Shown piece after piece: positions 22,977-36,240 of a stretch of 64,000 nt of DNA; the first letter of the stretch is position 1, and each line of letters begins with the position of its first letter. The translations under genes were made by a program, and so were the position numbers. The notes beneath the pieces are model-generated. The model made no database searches. It was not told where the DNA came from and saw only the letters and a list, made by a program, of their open reading frames with translations. This DNA comes from Blasia pusilla (Eukaryota; Marchantiophyta; Marchantiopsida; Blasiales). Where the stretch lies: positions 58,094,001-58,158,000 of the forward strand of contig CM114271.1 of assembly GCA_050084515.1 (NCBI GenBank), written 5' to 3'.

Positions 22977-25900
22977 CTATAGTGGTAGGTGCTCAAAATG
23001 AACAACAATTGCTGTGCAGTTGTCTTTGCACTTCCGCTCTCGAACTGCCTCACGAACTAGCCGCTTACAAGCTATTCCAACCGTAGCACCATCCTGCAAT
23101 TGTGGGCATTCACAACTCCATCACTTTATGGCAGCTACACAGACCAGAATTTCATTTGCCCCAGTCCCTTAGCAACGGTCCAACAAAACAAATGCAAATC
23201 TTTTCAACCCATCCATTTCTGGTGTAGAATGAAACTATAATATTCATGACATCAGTCTCCCAGTGACACAGTAATTTTAACTCTACACAGTGAAGATATC
23301 TCAGATGCTCCCAACAACAGGCTCTGGAATGGATCTCTATCTACAATGTCCGTACTGACCAGTGGTATAGTGTGTGAAATCTCTATTAGGTAGACACAGA
23401 AGAGGTAGTGCTATGAGAAGGGCCTCAAAAGACTCCAGAATAGATTAACAGCTCCAATGCTCTTGTTTACGAATGGTATAGGATACAACATCAACACTGA
23501 ACAGGCACTCAGGAGGAAATGTTATGACTAAGTCAACAATTATAGTTACCAGCACCTAGAAACTCCACTCTCCAGGCAGAATCGTAGAAATAACACTGTA
23601 TACAGTGGTTAGAACACTGAAGGCAACACAGAGAGTCTTCAAAGATGCAGCAATAAAGAATTCTCTTCAGAATGTAATAAACAACCCCTGATTTCCCAGG
23701 AGATTGCTATACCTTCAACTGAGTCGCCATGAATTCAACAGCATCACTTGGCCCAAAGACCTGCAAACCAATCCCACACCATAAAGTGTAGAGTGAATAC
23801 ATTTCTGATTTAATTGAAATACATTAAACCCTCACGTACTGAAAATTGCACAGTTTTGAAAGCACCCATGACCAGAATATGCTATACTAAGACAAGGCAT
23901 CAGAGCGCCCAACCCTTAGTGCAGCATCCTAGTGATTCCCTGCCTCTTCCTAGACCTCCTCTCGAAACTCAACAAGGGAAAATGTCTCAAAATATCTGAG
24001 CTATAAATCATTGCAAAGAGAGATATACCCCCCAAAGTCCATCACAGCCTAGAATGAGGAATCGCTCTCGCTCAGTGAGTTCGAACGCATGGATATCTGG
24101 AACAGCAATCACACCTGCCTGCGATAATACACTATCATACTATAATTAAAAATTGTCAAGGAATTTATTCTACCAGAAAATGGCAACACTCCATAATTTT
24201 TCTTCACTCGTCCACACTCTTAAATTTAATTCTTTTTAAAAGGTACTTCTGCAAACATAGAAATATATGATAACCTACCTAAACTGAACCACATCCAGAA
24301 CCACTTGGCTTTCCTCACTAGGGCAGGATGTCCAATATCAGTGCCCAAGTTCAACCAGTTTTGGCATGTAGGGGGGGTGTGGAGATCAATCATGCAATAC
24401 TCAACTGGAGAAAGTACTTTCATTCTCTTCCCATTTGAAGCTTTCTATTTCTTCTCAGTTATACCCTAAAAAAGGCTATTGACCACACTGCTTTGACCCC
24501 AGTCTAGCAGATCAGCTTCACATGCCACTTTCTCACCAAGAGAGTACAGTGTTTGCAACATCACTGAAGTTCTAAGGACGGGAATTATGGACAAAGAAAA
24601 ACTGCATTTGATCTGGTGTTTCCAAGTTCTCTCCCACCCATCCAGCTGTTCCTGGTCCCACTTAACCAAATTTCACTTCTTGCCCACGTTGGCCCCTTTG
24701 ACAACGAACTCCTTGAGAGGTCATGATAATTGAAGCTTTCAGTGAGAATTTCAGCAAAAATTGGTACAAATCAAACATGGAGAGGAAATGTGAACTCTTG
24801 GAGAAACTTCTTTCAGTTGCCAACAATATTCTGATACTTCAAAAGCTCCAACCTATTCTCCTGTCACTCTTGGTATTCTTCTTGTCATATGCTCGTCCAT
24901 TAGTTCCCAATATGATCAAGTAGAGGATTCTCAGTCATAAATTGAGCATCCTTAAAAATCGACTCTCCAACACAACTCTCAAGCAGTTTGCCCACACTGA
25001 TCCTAAAATCCTCACACCCTCCTTGAATGCTCTACATGATTGCAACATCACCATTACCTTTTTGAAAGTGCGGTCACCAAAAGCACGGGAGACTTCCAGG
25101 CGACCAAGCAACCGACCATTTGCTTCAACATAACCACCAGCCTGCAGTATCAAGAAAGGGTTTAAATGCCCTGCCACTGCTCTTGCAGTGTTTCATCAAG
25201 CTGAACAGTACAGCCAGTGGGACCAACAGTGCCCAAACAGAAGTCTTCTTGTCTCATCATAATTCCTCTCTTTTCTTGGCCCCATCAGTTCCATTAGACA
25301 CAAGATTTTGGAGATGAGACAACCCACCATCCTGAGACAGCCTTATTGCTAGAATGTAACCGCAGCAGTTTTGTATCCTACTAATTCATGCCCTCCTTGA
25401 AATAAATGATGATAAAGGAACAAACACATATGATACTTCTCTCTCTCATCAAAGGGATCTGAAACTGCAGCACTCAAGGCATAATATACAAATATACAAA
25501 CACATGATGTACAACTAAACAAATGGGGAAAAAATCCATAAATACAGGGGGATGGGAAAAGCCCATCAACCAAGCAACCAGAGACCTCGAGGAGGCAGAC
25601 CAAGCAAAAACCAGTCAGGAACCAGAGGGGAAAACCACCGAATAGTCAGGGACACTTATTGCAAACCCTCATTTGATTCCAGTTCATGTACAGATGCTTT
25701 GATACCATCGTCCTCAACCAGAGAATACGATGCCAGGCCAGATCTGACCTTTTGGATCCGGGCTCGTTCTTGTGGGTAGATTGCCTTATGCTCCCTTGTA
25801 ACAATGAGGCCTTTTAATGGTGGATTGTGCACATCATCGCTTCCAGCTTTAAGATCACTTGTGACCTCCCCCTCTACTTTGGTGGCGACTCTAGCTAGAA

Positions 25901-28900
25901 CAGCTTTCGCATCCCCCACATTCGCCACAAACACCTGCCATTTGTATGGATGAGCCTAGTGAGTACTGAAGACAGGCCAACATAACCATCCATTTGACTG
26001 CCTAAAAATTCAACCCTTATGCCATTGAGAATAGTTATTAATGATCCGGAGTTATTTCTCTCTAGCTACCACACCAGTCATAGGGAGAACGCAAGATCCC
26101 AACATATACCCCTCGACCTTGTGGCTCAAGTCTGCAAACTTTGATTTCCTCCCTTTGATTGACTTTTAAATAATCATTAAACAACTGATGCCAATGCCAA
26201 TACCTGTAAGAAAGAGAGAAGGGAAAGAGGACTTCAACCAAGATAGCAGTAATTTGTACCATTTGCCCAAGTACCCAAACACACACAGCAGTTGCACCGT
26301 CTTGCCATCCTCCTGAAATCAGACCATGCAACCAGTCACATTTTGCTGCAATCTCTGTACCATTTAGATTAACATTGAGGAGAAACACAATTTAGCACTT
26401 CCAATACTCCCAAACTTCATCCATCATGAATTTCTGCAGGAACCACAAACCCGTCACAGACGCTTGTAAAGTTTAGGTATTCATGTAACGCACAATCCAA
26501 CACAAAGGGTGAGACAACCAATAATCCGGAGCTATACATCTGGGATTACCCTCAAGTCTGTTTTTGTAAGCTTCTTTAGGAGACATGAGTTATTGAGTAG
26601 AGATTTCTTGAAGAGAAGGAACAGTGCAAGATTATTTACATGCAGCCTCTTCCATGGAACCTTAACAACAAAACATTTTCTATCCACCGAAACAGAAATG
26701 CAGTGCAGGTGGACCCAGAGAGAGACAAGTCAAAACAGCAGACAATCACTTCAACAAATATAGCAGTAAATCTGGAGGTCTTCACACTTATTGAACTTTC
26801 CTCTGCCATTTTCAAAAGGGCAGGCAGAAAAGGCCATAAGGTGAACAGTTTGGTTTGCACTGTTTTAGGTTTCTTCCGATGAAGTTTGGTTTGCAGTGTT
26901 TTAGGTTTCTTCTGATGAACTCATTGAAAGATATTTACATTTTCACAACCTGGTGCTTTTAATTGAACAAACAGATCAGCACAACACTGTTGCATTTAGG
27001 GGAACAGTATTCATAATTCATTCAGAATTATGAATTCCCTGGATTCAACTTTTGTTGGCTCCATGGCTACAATTTCCTCTGTTACTAAACTTTCCAGAAG
27101 CTTTCGAATGCCCACGATCTTGTAACTGCACCATAAGGTTCAAATTTAAACCGAGTACAAAGTCGGATTGAGATTATCACTGGATTTCTTTCATGATAAC
27201 TTCCTTTGTTTCGCAATCCTTGTGAAATCCAGCTTCTCAAAGTTTCAATTCACAACTGACATTAGTCTTTAATCTACTACCCATCCATACCCTACAAGAT
27301 ATTATTCTTCCCCTCTCTTGCAAAAGAGGATGGTGAATCACAACTCTATTGACTTTCCTCCTGCCCTTGGCTGGTAGACAGTCTGCAAATTTTCTAGCAC
27401 ATGAGGACTTTCTGTAAAGTTCTTTAGTCTCATGATTCAGCCCACAGATGTGAGGCTTGGATCCTCAAGCTTGTTCACAGCCTACAATTTTTCTTGAAAG
27501 AACTTGCAACGTAATTTGCGGGCACATCATCGTTAGCATCGCGCAAGCATATCATCAGAGTGCTTGCAAATTATTTAGGCCAAAAAGTGCAAAAGTTTTT
27601 CCAGTCATATCTTGAGTTCCTCCACAAACACATCTTGTGGAGGACTGTGCATCTGTTTCACCACTATGTTCACAGGATTTAATCAATGGCCAGTGTGAAC
27701 TCGGGGTATTGCCAGTTGGCAAAGTTCCATGCAGAATCCATGAGATTTTTGGACCAACAGGAAATAGGAGAAATTGACCCATGCTCCTATTGAGACATCG
27801 GATCGCCAGAATAAGATGTTGCCAATTAACCGATTGGCAAAGATTATAATACCTAAATATAATATCTTAATGAACAGTAAAAAATTGCAGATGGCATATT
27901 TCTACAAGCAACAATATGGTGGAACAGAAGATACATGCCTGCAGAACTTTCCCGAAGTAGAGACTCGTCTGTCTTCTTGAAACCTACACAAGATTGCCCA
28001 CACTATCAGTGTTACCAATACTGAAGATCCAGGAGTTGACATACCTTGCAAAAATAGAATCACGAAGTGTCTGGTTCCATGGACGAGAAGAGAAACAGAT
28101 TTTAGGGTTTGGGATTCAGAACTCATTCTCCATCCCTTCTTCAAGCTTGGTTGTACACAGTGACCTTCTCCCTTTTACTGCATTCAAGTAGAGGGGTTGC
28201 TAATCTGACTAACTGAATTTCCGGATAGCAAGGCACATAAGCTGAGAATTACAGAAGAAGGTGAAAAGGATCTTCACTTTACATTCATTTAACTGCCACC
28301 TAGCTTATCTTTGTAAGTTCCACTTTACTACTCCACACGATTGTCCAGATAGTAAGTCCTTGCATTTCACCAGAATACCCAGATCCCCGTACCCTGGGGA
28401 GGGACATCTTCAGGCCACACAGGCCACTTTTCCATCTCTGATAATCCGCACATCAGAAAACTTTGGGAAGGGGAATGATCAGGATCAGGGAGTCATTGGG
28501 TGGAGGAGTCACAGGCTTTTCGCTTCTTGCTGAATATTGGGAATTGCCAACAAAAACATGGGACTAGCTAGCAGCCCTACTTGGCCCTCATCCACAAGAC
28601 ATCATTTTTATGGGACCAGACTCTGACAGAAAGGTGCAACCCTGAAATTACAGTGAATTGATACAAGGGTCAGAAAGAAAATGCATTTCAAGCTTGAATA
28701 TAACCTAGGCAGCTGTCCGTCAGATAAGTAAACAGAGAAAGAGAATCCTACCTTCAATTATAGCGCGCTTCACTCCTTTGATATCGCTCTGCATTGTTAT
28801 TGCACGTGAAGCAAGCATGAACCAATGTGCCATACAAAAATGCTGAAAAACAGGTTGCCGTCCCTCTAGCTCTTTGGACAACCAAGACTTCATAACCTCA

Positions 28901-30303
28901 CAAGACAAGATATGTTACAAATTTACTTCATTATTCATGACTCGAACCACTTCCATCAAAGGACACCAGCCAAACCCACCGACTCACGAGGGAGCCCTGC
29001 AGACAAAACGTTGGCATGCAAGTGGGCGCGTGCATACTCTGCAGCATGACGACCTCCGTGTCCATCATATATTGCAAAGTGTGCGCACCTGCCAAAGAGG
29101 AGAGAAGTGCCAACAGTTTACGACACGCTCTCAAAATTTTCAAGATCATCCAAGCGGGATTGTCACAGGCCAACCGCCTTCATACTGGCAAGCGCTGGGT
29201 GAAGCAGATAATGCTAAGCAGGTGTTGCATAGTAACAAGCAAGCCAGGCCATCAGGTCAGTCCAGTACCAGGTATATGAACACCAAAGCCACTATATCTT
29301 AGGCCAGGTTTAGCTCCAGCTGGGAACTACAAGCTCTCGTCAGTAGCCTAACCCAAAGAAAACCCCAGGGGAAATGGCCTGCTCTGGAAATGCAGCTGAT
29401 TCGTGGGGTGGAGAAGAAAAGAGAAACAACTACAGCTGATCATTACCGTTAGTGAATCTCCACCCTCTGACGAAAAAGACACGTGAACTCATGATTCATT
29501 GCGTTCGGCCAGAGTCGATGATTTCTCAAATATTGGATGGTTTTGAGTTGACACTCATTGCAAGTCAACTCCCGAAAAGGACCTTTGTAAGTATGGAAGA
29601 CTCCGGACCCAACCCTCGCACAGAATCAAAACCCTACTTCAAACACACAAGACACAAAACCCCAGCTCTGGCTATCCCGTGGATGGATCTCGGACTACAC
29701 CGCGAGGGAATTTGGGGTAACACAGTGTGCTAGAAATTCTCAACGGGGTTAGGAAAATAGGGTCAACAAAGTAGGCAGGGACTTTGCTAACCTTAGGCTT
29801 CCTGGAGATCCTATCCATGCCTGAGGTAGAAGAACCCGCGCATCCTCCATTGTGTGCCTTGAGCCCCGATCCTCTGCGACCTCTGCAATTAATCTGCTGA
29901 CAATAGCTCCCTTTTCTAATTTCTCCCGTGGGCTTGATTCTATGGGTACTGGTCTTTGGGTCTTCTCCAAGTTCAGGGATGCAGCAACCTTCCTTACGCC
30001 ATCCTTGCAGCGCAACGGTGTTCCAAACCCTGATCTTAAGCCCCCCTGCGAATTGCCGGTCAATCCAACTCGTATCTCGTCTTCACTTTCTTCTTCTTCT
30101 TTCGTAGCTGACGCCTTCAACTCCTCGGTGCCGTAATTTCCACCAAGTCTGGCTCGTTTGTTCTCGACATTGACCAACAATTCCAAAGTTTCTCCGGGAG
30201 CCCGTTTGCAGCCGGGCAATCCCGGGGTCCCAGTCACTTTTGTTTGCTCATTCTTCTCGCGAGTTTCATCAATGTCATCACCATTTTGTTCTTGTGTTGT
30301 CAT
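22977..30303 (-). CDS. Protein phosphatase 2C, Arabidopsis PP2C8 (At1g18030)-like, 10 exons
   Basis: This is a Ser/Thr phosphatase needing Mn or Mg. My exons, 5' to 3' in the gene, are: 30303-29792, 29088-28980, 28788-28752, 27983-27939, 26312-26260, 25934-25749, 25141-25058, 24118-24029, 23760-23713 and 23093-22977. The sum is 1281 nt, 426 residues and a stop, with every phase consistent. Motifs are RGSRHTMEDA (about 150), DGHGG (179-183), GGWQDGATAVCVW, GDAKAVL, GRLEVSRAFGD, LGCDGLW (Asp368) and CKDNCTAIVV (Asp412). The metal-binding Asp residues are present. The first ~140 residues are charged and low in complexity, outside the catalytic domain. An in-frame TAA 15 nt upstream of the ATG fixes the start. 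Nine introns have usual ends except intron 4, which needs GC-AG. It looks functional and is the only intact gene here. Confidence 0.93.
26847..26920. repeat. Tandem duplication in PP2C intron 4
   Basis: A unit of about 37 bp (AGTTTGGTTTGCACTGTTTT and onward) is repeated twice with two differences. It is intronic and has no obvious effect on splicing. Confidence 0.75.
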
Positions 30304-31760
30304 GGAACTCCACCGTTACAACGTCACCTCCCTCGTGTCTCTTTTGCAGGAACACATAAGCAGACGTCGCCGTTTCTTTGAATTCCAAGCTGTTATCAAC
30401 CTCTCATTTTCTGGGTATTCCCAAGCTCACAGCCAAGTCTTCCAGGCTCTGTCCGAAATTAAGACATCATGAGCTCAGAACCAATACTTCGGGTATAACC
30501 TCATGCTTGACAACACTGATTTAAACAGATCTACTCAACTCAACTCAACCAAACCCAACCCAGCAGAACTTGACTTGGGAAAGGGCCAATCCAATCTCAT
30601 TAGAAGGTCAAAAAACACCCGGGTCAGGTCAGGTCTATGTAGGAAATTGTGGGGTGCGAACGAGGGAAACGGGGAAGGCCCGAATCAGACACATCGCATT
30701 TCAAAGTGAATAAAGTGCATGAGCAACAGCAGCCAAGTTTCACTAGACCCATCACTGCCATCCCACTGATGATAATCCCAAGTCAAGAGCCCGGGATCCC
30801 CATCTTAGGGGTCACCGAATTCTTGGAGCCACTGAAAACAGCACATAACTAACCCATCTCTCTCCAAGTATATGGATGGATCATCAACTGAACACGTTTG
30901 GGCTGCTCAACCTACATGCAACCCGAAGCAAATGTTCACGAACTTCTCACCTGCTTCATTACTTCCACAATGCAACCGCCACCACGACGGCAACACGCTA
31001 ATCCGTCCGGTAACTGCTCTGACCCTCTCTCTCTCTCTCTCTCTCTCTATCTGCTACGATGCTCAAAGCTTCCCAACTGCTTCACTCCACAATAAACAAC
31101 CATCATAACATCAACACGCTAATCCATAGAGTAACTGTTCTGACTCTCTCTCTCTCTCTATAGCTCTCTCTCTCTGTCCTGACAGAAAGGCACGCAGGTA
31201 GGCAACAAGTCAGACACAGTCTGCCAGTGTAGCGTGTTCATTGAGACTGCTTTCTAGCGCAGGTGTGCGTGCGCGCATTCCAAGCCACGCAGAGCAGCCT
31301 GGCATGGATGGATGGATGGACCGTGGACGAACGAAAAGGACCAAACGAGCACCAACAAACAACGCAGGGAAGAAAAAGAGCAGGAAAAAAAAAAAAAGGA
31401 AGAAAAGAACGCTCTATGATGGCACGATTTCAATGAAAGAACAGTCTACACTGCAGCAGGGAGCTAGCTTTTCCCAGTGCCACGGGCCACCCTATGCATG
31501 CACGCGTGCGTACGTGCGAGCGAGTCTGCTGCTTCCCACACCGGAAAGCGCACTTCACTGCCCTGAAATGAGGTGCGCTACAGAAGCGACATTCTTCGCG
31601 GAAGGCGGGAGCCTTACAAGTAACGAGTCAGCGCGGGCTGGTGGGGCCTACCCGGACCGGCGCTTTCCCACCCGCCTCTTTCCGACGCACGGACGCCCGA
31701 AGCACGTAAGAGGGGGTTTATGAGGGCCGGGTCCCATGCAAATACGGTCGCCACGGGATC
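30304..31760 (-). promoter_or_regulatory. Upstream region of the PP2C gene
   Basis: It is GC-richer than its surroundings, especially 31240-31740. It has CT tracts at about 31023-31048 and 31144-31180, which read as GA tracts in the gene's direction. Such tracts are common in plant 5' untranslated regions and core promoters. No TATA box could be assigned with confidence. The plus-strand frame at 31241-31723 (160 codons, with a Lys/Arg run) looks like a chance frame in GC-rich DNA. Confidence 0.4.
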
Positions 31761-33326
31761 CATCTAGGAATGACGGTTGTCATCTATTCTATATATATTA
31801 TTATTATTACGGGAGAGTGTCACACCTATGAATGACACGTGTATTTTTCCCATTATAATTAGTTTAGTTCGTACTTCCTTTCGAGGGTTACGTTGGAATA
31901 TTTTTTCACGTGTGCTCGGATGTTTTTTCACCGTCTAGTTTATATTATTTCGAAAAAGGTGTTCGTGTTATACACGGAAAATTTATATTACTAGTGAGGA
32001 TGCTCGGGCGTGAGATTATTAACAAAGAGTTTGGTGCCACCAAAATGGCTCTTAACCATGTAGATCGTGGGTTGCTTCTTTAGAATCTTTTCAGTAAAGG
32101 GGCAAGGTCACATGGGCTGATAAGTATGAGGAAAAAACTGGACATTTAAGAAGCTCGGCCATAATAAGCTTAAGAGACCTCGCACGACTCTCTGCCTCGT
32201 TCCAAGGTCTCATTCATATGTCGTAAGCGTTGAGCTTTCCGAATCTGTATGGATTCTCTACCTCATTCCAAAGTCTCGTATACTTGCCGGCAAGCTCGGA
32301 CGGTGATGAGAAAGCCAATTAGCCTGTTGCTTAGATTACAAGTGAAGATTAGTCCAACAACTAGGATTTCTGAGATTGCATAGGAGATGAAACCTGAAGA
32401 AACGCTGAGAATGCTGAGAGAAGGCTACACAAGCACATACCAAGCACCGGCAAGAAAGATCGAGGTTGCCACACCCATTGTTCGAGTGTCAGGAAGCGCG
32501 GAGGAGGTCAACGGAAGCCATCATGTGAGTGCACTCGAGCGAATGCTCAAAGAAGAATCAGATTTCTGGCACGAACTGCAAAACACGCGCGCAGCACAAG
32601 CGATTCACAATATTGTAGGAATGATGAGCATACATTTGCGCGGAAGAAGTTCCAAGTGCATTTGATTGCAGATCCAAGACTAGGTCATAGTCGTAGATAA
32701 GAACTTAAGAGTAAGTTCTTGCAAAGAAGTGAATTTCAACTGGTAGTGATCTTGAAGATTGACGGCACTTCCTTGTGTCCAACCCTTCTATCAACAATCT
32801 CAATGCCAGCCAGAAAATGGGTTGTAGTGTAGGCATCCTCAAAGGACGTTGTGCACGTGCTCTAGGTTGCATACTATGAGGCTAGAGAAATGTTCTCAAC
32901 TACCTAAGTAATTATCTAAATGGTTCTCCATTGATGGCAAAAGGTGATGATACTCCACTACTCAATCTCAACCCAACATTGTTCACACCACTTCCTCCAC
33001 CTACAAGCTAGTATAGTGAAAGAAAATTTATCGTACTTCTACTCATCCCTTCATGAGGGCCTCCACCCAAAGTGTGGTAGAAAAAGGCGAGCGAGGGTGA
33101 GGAAGAACAAGATCACAGTCCCCATGCCTGCACTACAAGGGCTCCAGTGTTTGAGTAAAGGAGGGAAGATCACGTGAATGTGGACAGCTAGTTCGCTTGG
33201 GAATCGGAGTGCATTCCAATATCCATGAGTTGATAAAGAAAGAAGACCCTCTCTTTGGAACTGCTTCCCATATTGACAAACTATACAAGCTACTCAGATC
33301 CATCTTGTTGCGCACCCACGACCTTC
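31761..33326. other. Spacer with one unrecognised frame
   Basis: A plus-strand frame at 32387-32665 (92 codons, starting MKPEETLRMLREGYTSTYQA) resembles nothing I know and has no supporting context. The rest shows no coding signal. Confidence 0.35.
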
Positions 33327-33737
33327 TCAAGCGGAGGCGGAAAGATCCTTCACCAACAGTTCCAGAGGCTTGCCGATGGAGTAAGTGATGAAGTCGATCT
33401 GGCAAAGAGCCTCGGCATCCAGCACATTGCGGCCGTTGAAGATGAAGGCGGGCTTCTGCATGCCTTCATAGATCTTCCGGAAGTCCAAAGTCTTAAACTC
33501 GTACCAATCAGTGATGACATAGATGCGGTGCGCGCCCTTGGTCGCCTCCTATGCATTCCACGCCACGCTCACTTGCTTGATGACAGCGGTAGGGCTCTAC
33601 GGCTGTAGGTGTTGGGGATGGTCCCAGTCAAATTTTCTCATGGAGAGGTTGCGCTTAATCTACTCCTCAGTTACCTGCGGGTTGTAGATGCTCAGCGGAG
33701 CCTTGTCTCCCAATAGCCCATGGCACACATCGATGGC
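33327..33737 (-). pseudogene. UGD: UDP-glucose 6-dehydrogenase C-terminal pseudogene fragment
   Basis: UGD oxidises UDP-glucose to UDP-glucuronate in the cytosol for cell-wall sugar supply. The minus-strand translation from 33737 gives AIDVCHGLLGDKAPLSIYNP, RKFDWDHPQHLQP, EFKTLDFRKIYEGMQKPAFI and SIGKPLELLVKDLSAS, then a stop at 33329-33327 where the enzyme normally ends. The block is one frame of about 136 codons with three internal stops (after QVTEE, HLQP and WNA). Only the UDP-binding C-terminal domain is present. Upstream sequence departs abruptly from the family. Since plant UGD coding regions can be intronless, the lack of introns does not prove retroposition. Confidence 0.92.
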
Positions 33738-35457
33738 AAGGTTCTCCTCAGATAAATCTCGCTCACTCACTTCTAGACCTGGGAGATCTCTAAATCCTAG
33801 CAATTTCATGGCGGATTTACCTTCCGAATTTGTTACTACCAGGCTATCAGCCAAGGGTTAGCTTATCTACCAACACAATCACCGTTTGTGGATGAAATCG
33901 AAGACCAAAGTTAGATGTTACTTTTGAGTGGAAGATGGGCAGCCTCCATTGTTCAAAGGCCAAATGTCTCTCACTCTTAGGAGGTGCCAATAAAGCCACA
34001 GGTACCGCGTGCATGATGAGCTCATCTCTTCTTTTTGAAACTGAGACTTTAGAAATACATTTTTTTCCTTTCCCACAAGCAAAACTCCCCACACATATTC
34101 CGAGAGCTTTACTTCTTATAGACTCAAGAATTTTTATTTTTTACTTTTATCCTCCTACTTATAGTAACCCCCCCCCCCATGTTCGGTTCATAGTATAGAT
34201 TATGGAGAGTGTCTTCTTATTTGCAAATATCTTTCTATTTGACACGTGGCAACTAGGCAATAAGAAAATGTATCACATTTTATGTGCAACATCAAGGAAA
34301 ATCATTTGGTGATAGAACTACTATAGGGCGGGTTGTTTTTTTCAGAATTGCCACTATCTGGTCAAAGAATTTCTTGCGTTTGGTTACAAAGCCCCATCGT
34401 AGCCAGACGTCGAAAACCGGTACAACACACCTGAAATTGGATGAAATTGCCTTCAAATGCAAGTTGTCTCACCAGACCATCTACCTAGGACCCGTGTGAC
34501 CTACCGTCGCGGTCTCCATAGGGACGGCCTGTTAGGATTTAGTTCTCAAGGTCATTTTTGCCCAAATGATTTAGCATTCTACGACCTCGACCTAGCCGAG
34601 AATTGAAAGTAGTTCGATGTGTTGCATTATCCAACGAAAATTTATTTTGGGAGCAAAAAAGAGGTCGTTGTGACCTCTATGCATGTCCATGGGATCATGC
34701 GACGTCTCTCCATTGTTTCTATGTACAATAGGGCGTATCAAATAGCAATGTTTCCTCGGCTATCGATGGTTAAAGAAGGACAATATCTCTCTACGTCAAA
34801 GGGTATGTCATTTTATGAGGCTCAAACTTTTCATGTGATATGAAATAAATAAAGTGGGAGTATGTCAGTACGGCCAGACGATAGAGGCAAGCGTCTACCT
34901 CTTTTGGCACTCCACACCTAAACTGTCGTAAAGCCATAAAAAACATGGATAAGACGTCTAGAACTATGGACACAAATTTCAGACACCTGGATAAAAAAGG
35001 TCTCCTTATACGTAAAGTGATGTTCTTCTCATTAGCTTCTCATGAGGGTATCTTATTTTGAGGCATATTCAACTTGCAACATGCAAAGTCTCTTTGGTTA
35101 TAAAACCATGAAGGAAGATTCTTACCTCTTGGGATGGTCCACTTTACGGCTGTAGTACCTCAGAATCGAGATTGATATAAGGATAAGTGATTGGACGAGG
35201 TAGAGCAAGTTAAGCAAGCGGGGACTCGGACATGAGAAGATGGGACATCTACCAAGGCAACGTCCCGTTTTGGATGTGTATCCACCTCCTACGACACCTT
35301 GCGTCGGATGACAAAATTCAGATGTAAAATAAAATATGGACTCCGACGTTCAAGATTGTAGCCCGTTTCTTAAGACACACTCTTAAATAGTTGTGAATAA
35401 TATTAGAAGTCTGGGCCATAACCTACTTGCACCTTCCCCATACTACATTGGGACAAA
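33738..35457. other. No recognisable gene
   Basis: A C-run lies at about 34168-34179. Short frames only, with no family resemblance. Confidence 0.4.
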
Positions 35458-35673
35458 GAGCCTAATTTTTAATACGGAAATGGATGTCCATTTCCGTATT
35501 AAAAAATTAGGCTCAAAAATCGCCGTATGATTTGGATATCCAATCCGTAGGATATCCATTTCCGTATCCATTCCGTAGGATTGGATATCAAAAAATTAGG
35601 CGTTCGAGAATCGCCGTAATCTTGTAACTTCATTTGGGATGAATTTACAAGACTCCGGCGATTCTTAAACGCC
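35458..35673. repeat. Cluster of three inverted repeats (foldback-like)
   Basis: First hairpin: arms 35458-35484 and 35487-35514 match perfectly apart from one extra T, around a 2-nt loop. Second: GATATCCAATCC (35535-35546) pairs with 35578-35589. Third: 35599-35627 pairs with 35645-35673 at 25 of 29 positions. AAAAAATTAGGC occurs both at the first hairpin's edge and before the third. It may be a foldback or MITE derivative. No target duplication was identified. Confidence 0.75.
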
Positions 35674-36240
35674 GGATATGGAGAAATATATGACAGACTT
35701 TCAAAAGAGGACGGTATTAAAATTTAACTAAAATTTCAAATTTAATAAATTAATCTAAAGTCCATATATATAGACTAGAAAATAAGTGTTTTAGTTGATG
35801 GAGATCAAATTAATTTTGTATTTCTCTCTAACAATTCAGATTTTGTGAATAATTTTATACACTAGTTAGAAATTATGGGAAATTTAAATTTCTCATCATT
35901 ACCCTAAATTGTGTGACTTGATAATCTAAGTGACCCCAAAAACCAACCCCGAGTAACCTAAGGTATGTGGAAACAAGTGGCAAACGCGTATTGGTCAAAA
36001 TTTCCAAGTATGAGATCTCGATAAGTACTACGAGATGGGTGTCTCGGATAAAAGTCTAGATTTATGAATTCCTCCCTTATGAAAGAAAAATTAGCAACCC
36101 TACTCATTTCTTCTTAGTAAGGGAGAACTATGGATGCCCTCAACCACTCATTTTTCTTCGTAAGGGAGAATTGCGAAGGCCCTCAAACGCAATCCAATCC
36201 ACACATATGGATTTTAAATAATATTTAAAATGTATAATTG
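35674..36240. other. No recognisable gene
   Basis: AT-rich sequence between the foldback cluster and the ~620-bp repeat. A short imperfect direct repeat (TTCTTAGTAAGGGAGAA / TTCTTCGTAAGGGAGAA) lies at about 36110-36172. Confidence 0.4.

Noticed and set aside
27000-27060. Small palindrome in PP2C intron 4 (CATAATTC/GAATTATG)
   Set aside because: Short AT-rich palindromes are expected by chance in introns.
30158-30472. 104-codon plus-strand frame
   Set aside because: It is the antisense shadow of PP2C exon 1 and its 5' flank.
31241-31723. 160-codon plus-strand frame upstream of PP2C
   Set aside because: GC-rich DNA produces long chance frames; no domain, and it overlaps the likely promoter of the minus-strand gene.
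32387-32665. 92-codon frame MKPEETLRMLREGYTSTYQA
   Set aside because: No resemblance to a known family, no start or splice context; kept only as part of the spacer description.
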